Assembly (NCBI RefSeq): GCF_014534655.1
Contig: NZ_JACVVD010000001.1
Span: 558,001 to 622,000 of the forward strand
Direction of reading: 5' to 3'
Length of the DNA stretch: 64,000 nt
Source of the DNA: Paenibacillus sedimenti
Lineage (GTDB): Bacteria; Bacillota; Bacilli; Paenibacillales; NBRC-103111
The notes under the pieces: model-generated
Seen by the model: the letters and a program-made list of their open reading frames with translations, nothing else
What the model was told of the DNA's origin: nothing
Databases searched by the model: none
Shown: in pieces, positions 1 to 8,179 of the stretch
How positions within the stretch are numbered: the stretch's first letter is position 1
Layout: each line of letters opens with the position of its first letter
Made by a program: the position numbers and the translations under genes

Positions 1-145
1 TGACGAAGAAATTACGGGATTCGGTTTATTTAATGTGCATGAACGCATTCGGCTTGTTTACGGAGAACCGTACGGCATCAAGATATACAGTACCGTAGGC
101 GAAGGAACGACTGTGGAAGTCTGGTATCCGTTAAAAAGGGGGTAA
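1..145 (+). CDS. Sensor histidine kinase, C-terminal end only (partial at window start)
   Basis: An open frame enters the window in frame 2 and stops at a TAA at 143-145. The 47 visible residues read like the end of a HATPase_c domain: the GFGLFNVHERIRLVYG segment is the G2-box region typical of LytS/YesM kinases, followed by a GTTVEVWYP beta strand. Seven bases later an AraC-type response regulator starts, so this is almost certainly its cognate kinase. The sensor and membrane parts lie outside the window. Family membership is inferred from this short tail. Confidence 0.85.
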   Translation, partial: DEEITGFGLFNVHERIRLVYGEPYGIKIYSTVGEGTTVEVWYPLKRG

Positions 146-152
146 GGAAAAA

Positions 153-1349
153 ATGTGGAGAGTGCTTATCGCGGATGACGAGCCCAAAATTCGCAGAGGA
201 TTGCGTAACAATGTCGAGTGGCAGTCTCTTGACATGGAAGTTATTGCCGAAGCGGAAGACGGCTTGGAAGCCCTGGAACTGTCCGAGCAGCTTAAACCCG
301 ATGTCTTGCTGGTGGATATCTGTATGCCGATTTTGAACGGATTGGAATTCGTTGAAAAGATGCTCGCTTTTTTAACGGACTCCGTCATTATCGTCATTAC
401 AGGTCACAATGAATTCGTATATGCGCAGAAGGCTTTAAAATTAGGCGTATTTGATTATTTATTGAAGCCTGCATCCAAGGATCAATTATATGCCGTCTTG
501 GGGGCAGCGAAGGAACGTCTTCAGCAGAGAAAATACATGCATTGGACCGCCGAGCAGGTTTCCAAACATATGCCGCAGATGAAGGAACGCTTTTTAAATG
601 ACTGGATCGGAGGCAGTTTAACCGAGGTGGAAGTTAAGGAACAACTCGGCTTTCTGCAATGTACGTTCGACTCCGCTTTCTGTCTGGTATTGATTAAAGT
701 TATTGACCGAATACAACTCCATGACAAACCGCAAGAATGGGATCGACTGCTATTGTTGTTTGCCGTGCAAAATGTGGTGGAGGATGTACTCCGGAAATGG
801 GGTTCATACATCGTATTTCGCGATCGCAAAGAGTATATCGTCGCCTTAGTTACGCTGAATAACAAACATACAGGCAGTGAAATCGTTACGGCGGTTATCT
901 CGACGGTCGAACAAGTTTTGAAAAAAACGGTGCTCGCTTTTTGCCGAGAAGGCGATTCCATCGTGACGGAAGCACCTATCGCATATGAACGGCTATATCA
1001 GGAGGCAGCCGGTGAAAGCAGCGCGACACCGATTGTTTTGCTTGCCAAAAAATATATTCGGGACAACTATCACAAAGAGGATCTGAATTTAAAAGAAGTG
1101 GCCGACATGATCAAAATCAGTCCTTCCTATTTAAGCCGTCTGCTTAGGCAGGAAACCGGATCGTCTTTTATTGACTATCTGACGCAAGTTCGAATCAAGC
1201 AGGCCATCATTTTACTGCAAGATCCGATGATCAAGATACTTGAAATTTCGAAACGGGTTGGATATAACGGGCAGCATTATTTTAGTATGGCATTTAAGAA
1301 GGTATTGGGCGTTTCCCCTGCTGAATATCGAAAGGGTGGAGTCAAGTGA
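153..1349 (+). CDS. Response regulator, YesN/AraC type
   Basis: This 398-residue protein begins with a receiver domain (about 1-120). It has an acidic pair after the first strand (ADDE), a phospho-acceptor Asp near residue 55 (LLVDICMP) and a conserved Lys in the LLKPA motif. The last ~100 residues form an AraC-type double helix-turn-helix (LNLKEVADMIKISPSYLSRL and the following FSMAFKKVLGVSPAEYRK). The middle ~180 residues are a linker without a recognised domain. The ATG is preceded by a GGGGGTAAGGA ribosome site. It lies 7 bp after the kinase and overlaps the next lipoprotein gene by 4 bp, so all three are probably co-translated. Its likely target is the ABC operon downstream. Confidence 0.93.
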   Translation: MWRVLIADDEPKIRRGLRNNVEWQSLDMEVIAEAEDGLEALELSEQLKPDVLLVDICMPILNGLEFVEKMLAFLTDSVIIVITGHNEFVYAQKALKLGVFDYLLKPASKDQLYAVLGAAKERLQQRKYMHWTAEQVSKHMPQMKERFLNDWIGGSLTEVEVKEQLGFLQCTFDSAFCLVLIKVIDRIQLHDKPQEWDRLLLLFAVQNVVEDVLRKWGSYIVFRDRKEYIVALVTLNNKHTGSEIVTAVISTVEQVLKKTVLAFCREGDSIVTEAPIAYERLYQEAAGESSATPIVLLAKKYIRDNYHKEDLNLKEVADMIKISPSYLSRLLRQETGSSFIDYLTQVRIKQAIILLQDPMIKILEISKRVGYNGQHYFSMAFKKVLGVSPAEYRKGGVK

Positions 1350-2290
1350 AGCGGATACTAGTGCCTGTTCTCATCGTTTGTTTACTCGCATTCACCGGAT
1401 GTTCGTTCACCGGGCGGGAGGATGAGGTTGGTGAAATTGAATATGTGATCGGGGTGTCGCAAGCTAACCTTGGGGAGCCTTGGCGGGTGAGCATGAATAG
1501 AGAGATCCAAGAGGAGGCAAATAAGCACAAGAATGCAAGAGTCATATTTACAGATGCGGCACAAAGCAGCCAAAAGCAAATTCGCGATGTAGAGAGGCTC
1601 ATGAAGCAGGGGATCGATCTGCTCATTATTTCACCGAACGAGGCAAAACCATTAACTCCTATTGTCCAAGAGACCTATCGAAAAATACCCGTTATCGTAT
1701 TGGATCGTGAAATCGAAAATAGTAACTATACCATGTTCATCGGCGCCGACAACCAATTGATTGGCCGGAAGGCGGGGCAGTTCGTTAGTCAATTGTTGGG
1801 GGCTCGAGGGGGAAAAGTAGTGGAAATCGGAGGTCTCCTCGGTTCTACGCCTGCCAAGGACCGAAGCGATGGGTTTAGGGCGGAGCTCGCCAAGCATGAG
1901 AATATTCATATTGTCGGTACGATTACAGCGGATTGGCTCAGAGATAAAGCGGAAGATCTCATGAAGGAACAACTTAGGAAGTGGCCGAATGTGGATGTGG
2001 TTTTTGCCCAAAATGATCCCATGGCATTGGGGGCGTCCAGGGCGGCAAGCGCTCTGGGGAGAAAAGGTATCAAATTTATAGGCATTGACGGTTTGTCCGG
2101 ACAATGGGGCGGGATTCAACTTGTCGGGCGAAAGGTGCTGGAAGCGACATTCATTTACCCAACGGGGGGCAAAGAAGCTGTGCAATATGCGTTCAGCATC
2201 TTAAATCATGAAGCGAACCTCCCTAAGAGAGTCACCTTGGACAGCATTAAAGTTACGCAAGAAAATGTATCGGAGTACCTCTCGCAATGA
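1346..2290 (+). CDS. Sugar-binding lipoprotein, probable co-sensor of the upstream kinase
   Basis: This 314-residue protein is a periplasmic-binding-protein-like sugar receptor (Peripla_BP_4, RbsB/XylF type). A lipoprotein signal (hydrophobic segment then FTGC) anchors it outside the cell. It starts at a GTG that overlaps the regulator's stop codon (GTGA), which implies translational coupling. It resembles the second binding protein of the locus (4970-6022), sharing motifs such as SQANLGEPWR, DLLIISPNEAKPLT and NADWLRDKA-like stretches. In the known Clostridium XylFII-LytS/YesN three-component system, an equivalent lipoprotein presents sugar to the kinase. The position here suggests that role rather than transport. 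The ligand is unknown; ribose, xylose or another monosaccharide are all possible. Confidence 0.88.
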   Translation: MKRILVPVLIVCLLAFTGCSFTGREDEVGEIEYVIGVSQANLGEPWRVSMNREIQEEANKHKNARVIFTDAAQSSQKQIRDVERLMKQGIDLLIISPNEAKPLTPIVQETYRKIPVIVLDREIENSNYTMFIGADNQLIGRKAGQFVSQLLGARGGKVVEIGGLLGSTPAKDRSDGFRAELAKHENIHIVGTITADWLRDKAEDLMKEQLRKWPNVDVVFAQNDPMALGASRAASALGRKGIKFIGIDGLSGQWGGIQLVGRKVLEATFIYPTGGKEAVQYAFSILNHEANLPKRVTLDSIKVTQENVSEYLSQ

Positions 2291-2294
2291 ATTG

Positions 2295-2356
2295 CGTAAA
2301 TTTATGAATTCTGGCGTTTTTTCGTAAATACTTTAACAGGTCCCGAGTCCTATAAT
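2295..2356 (+). promoter_or_regulatory. Putative activator-dependent promoter of the sugar ABC operon
   Basis: A perfect TATAAT lies at 2351-2356 but has no good -35 hexamer at the right spacing. Upstream, CGTAAAT occurs twice in direct orientation (2295-2301 and 2323-2329, 28 bp apart). A strong -10 with a poor -35 and upstream direct repeats is what an AraC-type activator such as the regulator at 153-1349 would need. The binding assignment is inference. Confidence 0.4.
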
Positions 2357-2387
2357 CATCTTAGAAAAAGAAGGGGAGGTGATGAAA

Positions 2388-3905
2388 ATGGAAGAAGGGA
2401 CGCTGCTTCGCTTGGAACGCATTCGCAAATCGTTCTCTAACGTACAAGCACTGAAAGGCGTTAACCTGGATCTAAAAAGGGGCGAGGTTCTTGCGTTGAT
2501 GGGAGAGAACGGAGCCGGGAAATCAACGCTAATGAATATTATGCAAGGCGCTATCGGGGATTATGAAGGGGACATTTATTTGCTTGATAAGAAAGTGGAG
2601 ATTCGCAATCCGATTGACGCGAGAAGGTTAGGGATTGCCAAGATCCATCAGGAGCTGCAGCTTGTCCCGGAGTTGTCCGTAGCGGAGAATATTTTTCTCG
2701 GACGGGAGCCGAGGAACCGTTTCGGCTTGGTAGACTTTCCAAGAATGAACAGGGAGACAGAGCCGTATTTGGAAGCGCTTGATTTATCCGTGAAGGAAAC
2801 AGCCAAGGTGGGTGGACTTCGGCTCGGGGAACAACAACTGATCGAGGTGGCCAAGGCATTATCTCTTCAAGCCCGCATCCTAATTATGGACGAACCGACA
2901 TCGGCACTAAGCGAAGCCGAGACCCGGAAGTTGTTCACCGTCATTCGTCGCCTTTCATCCGAAGGGGTTTCCATCATTTACATATCTCATCGGATGGAGG
3001 AAATATTCGAGCTGACCCACCGCATTACCGTAATGAGAGACGGGGAGTACATTGCGACTGTCCATACGAAGGACGTCACCAAAGATGAATTGGTCCAGAT
3101 GATGGTGGGGCGTACCGTCTCCGATTTATATCCGGCTCGCCGTGCGAAGATCGGACAGGAAATGATGGCCGTTGAGCAAATGACGTACCTCCCGCCTGCC
3201 GAGAGTTCTAAAAAAAGGCTCTACAACGTCTCTTTCAAGGTGCATCAAGGGGAGGTGCTTGGCATAGCAGGCTTGATGGGGGCCGGGAGAACCGAGATAC
3301 TGGAATGCCTTTTCGGCCTCTTTCCCGCACATACCTCAGGGACGATCAAACTGCAGGGGAAAAAAGTCCGGATTCGCAGTCCGCAGGAGGCCATCGGCTA
3401 CAAGATGTCTTTTGTAACGGAGGATCGTAAGGGTCAGGGACTGGTCCTGGGACGTCCGATCAGTGAAAATATGACGCTTCCGCTGCTCAAGCAGCTCAGT
3501 CGTTGGCTGTTTCTCCGATTTCGCGCAGAAGAAGAGTATTGCCGCGAACAAATCGACAATTTAAAAGTCAAGGCGCATAGCGCGAATGTTGCGGCGGGGA
3601 CTTTAAGCGGGGGCAACCAGCAAAAAGTCATTCTTGCCAGGTGGCTGATGATGAATCCAAACATCCTGCTGCTCGATGAACCGACCAGGGGGATTGATGT
3701 GGGAGCGAAAGCGGAAATCTATCAGCTTATCCAAAAGCTGGCTAGCGAAGGAAAAAGCATCATCATGGTTTCTTCCGAGCTTCCTGAATTAATCGGTAAC
3801 TGCGATCGGATTATTACCGTTTGCGAGGGAAGAGTTACGGGAGAATTTTCCAGAGAAGAAGCAACGCCGGAAAAATTGTTATCGGCAGCGACGTTAAGGG
3901 AGTGA
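2388..3905 (+). CDS. Sugar ABC transporter, duplicated ATP-binding subunit (RbsA/XylG type)
   Basis: The protein is 505 residues with two tandem ABC domains, the normal length for the ribose/xylose/galactose family. The first half has a canonical Walker A (GENGAGKST), signature LRLGEQQ and Walker B with DEPTSAL. The second has the degenerate Walker A usual in this family (GLMGAGRTE), signature LSGGNQQK and DEPTRGIDVG. The open frame extends to a GTG at 2379, but that codon is inside the GGGGAGG ribosome site. The ATG at 2388, 8 nt downstream of it, is the likely start. It energises uptake through the permease that follows 6 bp later. Confidence 0.95.
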   Translation: MEEGTLLRLERIRKSFSNVQALKGVNLDLKRGEVLALMGENGAGKSTLMNIMQGAIGDYEGDIYLLDKKVEIRNPIDARRLGIAKIHQELQLVPELSVAENIFLGREPRNRFGLVDFPRMNRETEPYLEALDLSVKETAKVGGLRLGEQQLIEVAKALSLQARILIMDEPTSALSEAETRKLFTVIRRLSSEGVSIIYISHRMEEIFELTHRITVMRDGEYIATVHTKDVTKDELVQMMVGRTVSDLYPARRAKIGQEMMAVEQMTYLPPAESSKKRLYNVSFKVHQGEVLGIAGLMGAGRTEILECLFGLFPAHTSGTIKLQGKKVRIRSPQEAIGYKMSFVTEDRKGQGLVLGRPISENMTLPLLKQLSRWLFLRFRAEEEYCREQIDNLKVKAHSANVAAGTLSGGNQQKVILARWLMMNPNILLLDEPTRGIDVGAKAEIYQLIQKLASEGKSIIMVSSELPELIGNCDRIITVCEGRVTGEFSREEATPEKLLSAATLRE

Positions 3906-3911
3906 ACCGGC

Positions 3912-4934
3912 ATGTCTGAAATCAAATGGTCTGACAAGTGGCAAGGAAAAGAAAGCCTGCTGCATAGAAGAACATTAATCTCCTGGCAGGGCATCAAAAA
4001 GTTTCAAAGCGTCTTTGGTCTTGTGGGCATCATTGTTCTCGCCTCTGTTCTATGTGTGAGGGACGGGGAAAATTTGTTTTTGAACCCAACCAATTTGGCC
4101 AACGTCGTAAGGGCGATATCCGAAAACGGCATTATTGCTGTAGGTATGACGCTTGTCATCCTGGTGGCGGGAATTGACTTGTCCGTTGGCGCGATCTTGG
4201 GGCTTACGGCAACAGTCGCCGCCGATCTGATGATGCACAGGGAGTTCGGGACGCTCAGCACCATTCTTGTCGTTCTTTTGATCGGTGCGCTGATCGGTTT
4301 GTTCAACGGTGCGGTCAGCACGAAACTTTCCATACAATCATTTATCGTCACATTAGCCAGCATGAGCGTTGCAAGAGGCATCGCCCGATTTTGGTCAGGC
4401 GGCGCCGGAATTCCCATTTCTTATGGGAACGAATCGAATCTTGCACCTGCGTCTTATTCGATTCTTAGTGAACGAATAGCGGGGATTCCCGTCCCGGCTA
4501 TTTGCTTCATCGGGATCAGCATCGTGATCGCGGTCGTACTGAAATATACAAGATTCGGAAGGTATGTGTATGCCATCGGCGGCAATCCAACGGCAAGTCA
4601 TCTATCCGGCATTCAGGTAACCCGAATCAAGATCGCGGTCTTCATGATATGCGGAGTTCTATCGGCGGTAGCGGGACTGATTCATGCGGCTCAATTAAAT
4701 CAAGGCAGCCCAAATGACGGGATCGGCTACGAGCTTAACGCCATTGCAGCTGTCGCTATAGGTGGAACCAGCTTGTCGGGCGGGATCGGTACGATTCCGG
4801 GAACGGTCATCGGAGCGCTTATTTTGGGAGTACTCGATAATATGCTAGGTTTGTTGAACGTCAATAACAATCTGCAAATGGTCTTCAAAGGATTAATTAT
4901 TATTATCGCCGTAGTGCTGCAAAGAAAAAAATAA
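3912..4934 (+). CDS. Sugar ABC transporter permease (RbsC/XylH type)
   Basis: The 340-residue integral membrane protein belongs to the BPD_transp_2 family. Many hydrophobic spans are visible, including the conserved ENGIIAVGMTLVILVAGIDL segment near residues 70-95 and a glycine-rich AVAIGGTSLSGGIGTIPGTV segment near residue 280. Both are hallmarks of ribose/xylose permeases. It would form the membrane pore with the ATPase at 2388-3905. The gene starts 6 bp after the ATPase stop with an AAGGGAG ribosome site. Confidence 0.94.
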   Translation: MSEIKWSDKWQGKESLLHRRTLISWQGIKKFQSVFGLVGIIVLASVLCVRDGENLFLNPTNLANVVRAISENGIIAVGMTLVILVAGIDLSVGAILGLTATVAADLMMHREFGTLSTILVVLLIGALIGLFNGAVSTKLSIQSFIVTLASMSVARGIARFWSGGAGIPISYGNESNLAPASYSILSERIAGIPVPAICFIGISIVIAVVLKYTRFGRYVYAIGGNPTASHLSGIQVTRIKIAVFMICGVLSAVAGLIHAAQLNQGSPNDGIGYELNAIAAVAIGGTSLSGGIGTIPGTVIGALILGVLDNMLGLLNVNNNLQMVFKGLIIIIAVVLQRKK

Positions 4935-4969
4935 GTATACAACCTCTATTAGGAAGGGTGTTCCATTAA

Positions 4970-6022
4970 ATGATAAAAAATAAATTTTTTTCATCGTTTG
5001 TTCTCGTCTTGCTGTTAATATCTTTAAGCGCATGCGGTAACGGTTCGACCGGCTCCGGCTCATCGAAAGATGCCCAGCCTGCTGCAGCTAGCCCAGCTGC
5101 AACAACCGCTGTTAAAGAAGAAAAGAAACCTGAAGAGCCTAAAAAGAAAACCAATTTCTTGATTGGTATGTCGCAAGCTAACTTGGGTGAGCCATGGCGT
5201 GTCGCGATGAATGACCAGATTGCCGCAGCCGCTTCCAAGCATCCGGAATTAAAAGTCGTGTTTGCCGACGCCGCGCAGGACAACAGCAAGCAGATCGCAG
5301 ATGTCGAAAACTTTATCCAGCAAAAAATCGACCTGCTGATCATTTCCCCGAACGAAGCAAAGCCCCTTACGGCTGTGGTGAAAAAAGCCTATGACTCGGG
5401 TATTCCGGTTATCGTCCTGGATCGTAAAGTAGAAGGCGATGCTTACACGCAATATATTGGCGGCGACAACAAATTAATCGGTAAAAAAGCCGGAGAATTC
5501 GTAGCGAAGCTGCTTGGCGATAAAGGCGGGAATGTAGTTGAGGTTAAAGGACTCGAGGGCGCAACGCCTCAGAAGGAACGCCATGACGGTTTCATGGAAG
5601 GTATCAAGAGCAATCCGAACGTGAAGATCATCGTTTCCCAAAACGCAGATTGGTTGAGAGACAAAGCGATTACCGTTATGGAATCCATCCTGCAAGCGAA
5701 CAAGAAGATCGATGTCGTTTACGGTCATAACGATCCTGCAGCCGAGGGAGCTTATATTGCGGCTAAAAACGCTAAGCGAGAAGGCGAAATGAAGTTCATC
5801 GGCATCGACGCGCTGCCTACTCTTGACGGAGGTATTAAAGCGGTAATCGAAGGCAGATTGTCCGCGACTTACGTATATCCAACAGGCGGTAAAGAAGCCA
5901 TCGACAACGCTATTAAAATTTTGAAAAACGGCGAAAAAGTCGAAAAGTCAATCACGCTGGACACAGTAGAAGTTACAAAAAATAACGCTGCTGACGTTTA
6001 TAAGCAATTTGGCGGCAAATAA
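4970..6022 (+). CDS. Sugar ABC transporter substrate-binding lipoprotein (RbsB type)
   Basis: The 350-residue protein has a lipoprotein signal ending in LSAC at about residue 20. A low-complexity Ala/Ser/Lys/Pro linker (about 25-60) precedes a Peripla_BP_4 domain. It is a close paralogue of the lipoprotein at 1346-2290. The linker is absent from that paralogue and would extend this protein further from the membrane. Lying last in the ATPase-permease operon, it is the probable transport receptor, while the upstream paralogue probably senses. The ribosome site AGGAAGGG is well placed. A strong hairpin terminator follows. Confidence 0.93.
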   Translation: MIKNKFFSSFVLVLLLISLSACGNGSTGSGSSKDAQPAAASPAATTAVKEEKKPEEPKKKTNFLIGMSQANLGEPWRVAMNDQIAAAASKHPELKVVFADAAQDNSKQIADVENFIQQKIDLLIISPNEAKPLTAVVKKAYDSGIPVIVLDRKVEGDAYTQYIGGDNKLIGKKAGEFVAKLLGDKGGNVVEVKGLEGATPQKERHDGFMEGIKSNPNVKIIVSQNADWLRDKAITVMESILQANKKIDVVYGHNDPAAEGAYIAAKNAKREGEMKFIGIDALPTLDGGIKAVIEGRLSATYVYPTGGKEAIDNAIKILKNGEKVEKSITLDTVEVTKNNAADVYKQFGGK

Positions 6023-6040
6023 GTCAAAGGTTAATAACGA

Positions 6041-6075
6041 AACGACCGCATTACATTAGCGGTCGTTTTCTTTTT
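6041..6075. terminator. Rho-independent terminator of the sugar ABC operon
   Basis: AACGACCGC and GCGGTCGTT form a perfect 9-bp stem with a 9-nt loop, followed by TTCTTTTT. The stop codon of the opposite-strand gene lies at the loop/stem border (6056-6058), so the hairpin may serve both strands. Confidence 0.9.
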
Positions 6076-6571
6076 CTGAAATGAAGGTCCTTTTCTCTGC
6101 AATGAACCGATAAAACAAAATGGTGCATGATTGAGTAAATAAGTAAATACAAAAAGAGTAATAAATCATATAGGAATTTTTATAAGTAAATACTCCCGCT
6201 TGTACGCAAATCCATTCGAAAATGACTGAAATCAAAGAACAAAGTGCAATATATCCAATGGTTTTCATTCCCTTTATTTGAAATAGATCGTAAAAATATA
6301 TTAATAAATATCCGAAAGGCGCATAAAGCAAATAAGCGACAAGATCCATAACCGAATAGGCAGGACCGTCCATAATGTCATAAAGGTCAAAAATACCTCC
6401 CCCAATGGAATTATCTAACATACTCGCAACAGTAGAACCGAATATTAGCAGGAGAAGACTAATCGATACTGAAAACCGTCTTGGCATAAAGTAAATAACC
6501 CCATATGCAACGATGATGCATGAAATCAGAAAATAGTCATTTAAATCAAACTTGCCTTCAATAAAGACCAT
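6056..6571 (-). CDS. Small polytopic membrane protein, CBO0543-like
   Basis: The protein is 171 residues with about five hydrophobic spans. A conserved-looking FEWICVQAGVFTYKNSYMIY segment near residue 125 resembles the CBO0543 family found in spore formers, whose function is unknown. It ends in a short basic/acidic tail. The ATG has an AAAGGATG ribosome site and overlaps the upstream membrane-protein gene by 14 bp, so the two are probably co-expressed. Family assignment rests on memory of the motif only. Confidence 0.7.
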   Translation of the reverse strand: MVFIEGKFDLNDYFLISCIIVAYGVIYFMPRRFSVSISLLLLIFGSTVASMLDNSIGGGIFDLYDIMDGPAYSVMDLVAYLLYAPFGYLLIYFYDLFQIKGMKTIGYIALCSLISVIFEWICVQAGVFTYKNSYMIYYSFCIYLFTQSCTILFYRFIAEKRTFISEKENDR

Positions 6572-7058
6572 AGCTGCACATCCTTTTAAAGCATTTCAAA
6601 GCTAGATAAGCCATGTAAAAGAGCACCAGCCGGTATAAGAATAACCAAATCGCAGTAAGGAACCCATGATAAGTGATTAGTAGTAAAAGGTGACTCATTA
6701 GCTCCAAGCAAACCAGAGCACCAATTGCAGCTAATTGAACCGCAGCTTTTCTAGACATTACTTGATTTTGAACGGAAACATTAATCATAATCGCTATAGT
6801 AAGGGGGATGATGATGCTTTGCAATAAAGCTAATGAGACATAGAGCATGGGATCATCCGAAATCATAAAAAAATGGAAAGCATCGCCGAATAAATAATAT
6901 AGATTTGTATTTAGGAAATCGACGAACAAAAACACGAAGGCAAAATCTTTGCGAGGAAACTTTTTATACATAATAGCGGAGCTTGCAATAAGAAACCAAC
7001 TCATAGAGATATAAAGGGAGATGACCATATCAGCCTCGTAGTTATTATGATTTTCCAT
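6558..7058 (-). CDS. Small polytopic membrane protein of unknown function
   Basis: The protein is 166 residues and strongly hydrophobic, with about four to five predicted membrane spans and a cluster of Lys/Arg between spans (MYKKFPRKD). I do not recognise a family with certainty. It may be related to the CBO0543-like partner downstream, with which it overlaps. The ATG at 7058 lacks a clear ribosome site; an internal ATG at 7028 preceded by GAGG is a possible alternative start. Confidence 0.6.
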   Translation of the reverse strand: MENHNNYEADMVISLYISMSWFLIASSAIMYKKFPRKDFAFVFLFVDFLNTNLYYLFGDAFHFFMISDDPMLYVSLALLQSIIIPLTIAIMINVSVQNQVMSRKAAVQLAAIGALVCLELMSHLLLLITYHGFLTAIWLFLYRLVLFYMAYLALKCFKRMCSYGLY

Positions 7059-7119
7059 AGTATGGATTCAATGTGCAATGATTATACGATATTGGATATT
7101 GACCTCAAAAGAGAGATAT

Positions 7120-7154
7120 GAAAAAGACCTGAGACAATGTCTCAGGCCTTTAAA
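7120..7154 (-). terminator. Terminator downstream of the MDR reductase gene
   Basis: CCTGAGACA and TGTCTCAGG (9-bp complementary arms around 7137) are flanked by A-rich sequence. On the minus strand this gives a hairpin followed by TCTTTTTC, immediately after the stop of the gene at 7160. Confidence 0.75.
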
Positions 7155-7159
7155 TATGT

Positions 7160-8164
7160 TTAGCTTTCGGAAGGGTAGAGCAGAACTTTACCCGCAGTCA
7201 TTTGAGACTGATAATGGCTTATAGCAGAGGCTGTTTGTTCTAACGGAAAGGTTTTGCTGATTTCAGTCTGGATCATGGAGCCGATGAACTTCTTCATCGA
7301 GGTTTGTAAAGTCAAAAGATCCAGGATGGACTGCGTCTTGACCCAGTCGGACGCCCAGAAGCCATCGATGCGTTTGCTGCGGAAAACAAGATCATCCGCA
7401 TTCAACGTAGTTGTACTGCCGCTGAGCCGTCCATACTGAAACAACGTAGAACCGTCAGGAAGCGCTGACAGAACTTGTCCTGTCAGATCACCGCCTACAG
7501 CATCGAAGCATACCGTTGCCCCAAGATCATAGCATAAAACTCTTAAATCTTTCTCAAAGGCTGCCGATTGACTGTTGAAGATATGTGCGCCCCCGGCCTT
7601 CCGAAGGAGTCCTATATGTTCTTCTTTTCTCACGATACTGATAATATGTATGCCGAATTCTTGACCCAACTTCACTAAGATACGTCCGAGCGCGCTTGCC
7701 CCGGCTGTTTGTACAATGGCTTTGGATTTTTGCTTTTTGGCTATTCGGATCATTGCCAAGGCGCTTGCCGGATTTACGAAGAAAACGGCGCCCTGTTCGT
7801 CCGAAACTGCATCAGGAAGTACCATGCATGTCATTGCGCTTGCTTTCGTATATTGCGCCCAAGAACCGTAGTTTTCAGATACGAAGGCGACGCGTTTTCC
7901 TTTCAGCATCCGTGCTACAAGGCTGTTTCCTGTTGCAATAACCGTTCCGCATCCTTCCATACCGCCTACGCAAGGGAGATCCCGCTTGATCCCATAATTT
8001 CCATGGATGAAAAGTAAGTCGGCAGGATTAATCGAAGCGGCGTGAACTTTAATCAGCACTTCATTACTGTTGATTGCTGGAACCGGTATTTCCCCATAGG
8101 CGATTCCCGAGCTCCCGTTATATTCGTTTAACATGACAGCATGCATCGTTTTAGACATCCCCAT
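7160..8164 (-). CDS. MDR-family NAD(P)H:quinone reductase / zinc-free alcohol dehydrogenase-like
   Basis: The 334-residue protein is a medium-chain dehydrogenase/reductase. The N-terminal GroES-like fold holds the conserved ASINPADLLFIHGNYG stretch near residue 50 of the quinone oxidoreductase branch. A Rossmann domain follows (AIVQTAGASALGRILVKLGQ, about 150-175). The Cys/His zinc ligands of classical alcohol dehydrogenases are not visible, so it is probably an NADPH-dependent reductase of an unknown carbonyl or quinone. Start choice lies between ATG 8164 and ATG 8158; an AGGA motif sits just upstream. It is 15 bp downstream of the parB-like gene and probably shares its promoter. Confidence 0.85.
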   Translation of the reverse strand: MGMSKTMHAVMLNEYNGSSGIAYGEIPVPAINSNEVLIKVHAASINPADLLFIHGNYGIKRDLPCVGGMEGCGTVIATGNSLVARMLKGKRVAFVSENYGSWAQYTKASAMTCMVLPDAVSDEQGAVFFVNPASALAMIRIAKKQKSKAIVQTAGASALGRILVKLGQEFGIHIISIVRKEEHIGLLRKAGGAHIFNSQSAAFEKDLRVLCYDLGATVCFDAVGGDLTGQVLSALPDGSTLFQYGRLSGSTTTLNADDLVFRSKRIDGFWASDWVKTQSILDLLTLQTSMKKFIGSMIQTEISKTFPLEQTASAISHYQSQMTAGKVLLYPSES

Positions 8165-8179
8165 ACATCCTACTCTCGC

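Noticed and set aside
521..961. 146-codon minus-strand open frame
   Set aside because: Shadow of the AraC-type regulator at 153-1349; Ser/Thr/Cys-rich translation typical of antisense frames.
1652..2185. 177-codon minus-strand open frame
   Set aside because: Antisense to the sugar-binding lipoprotein gene, no ribosome site and no motif.
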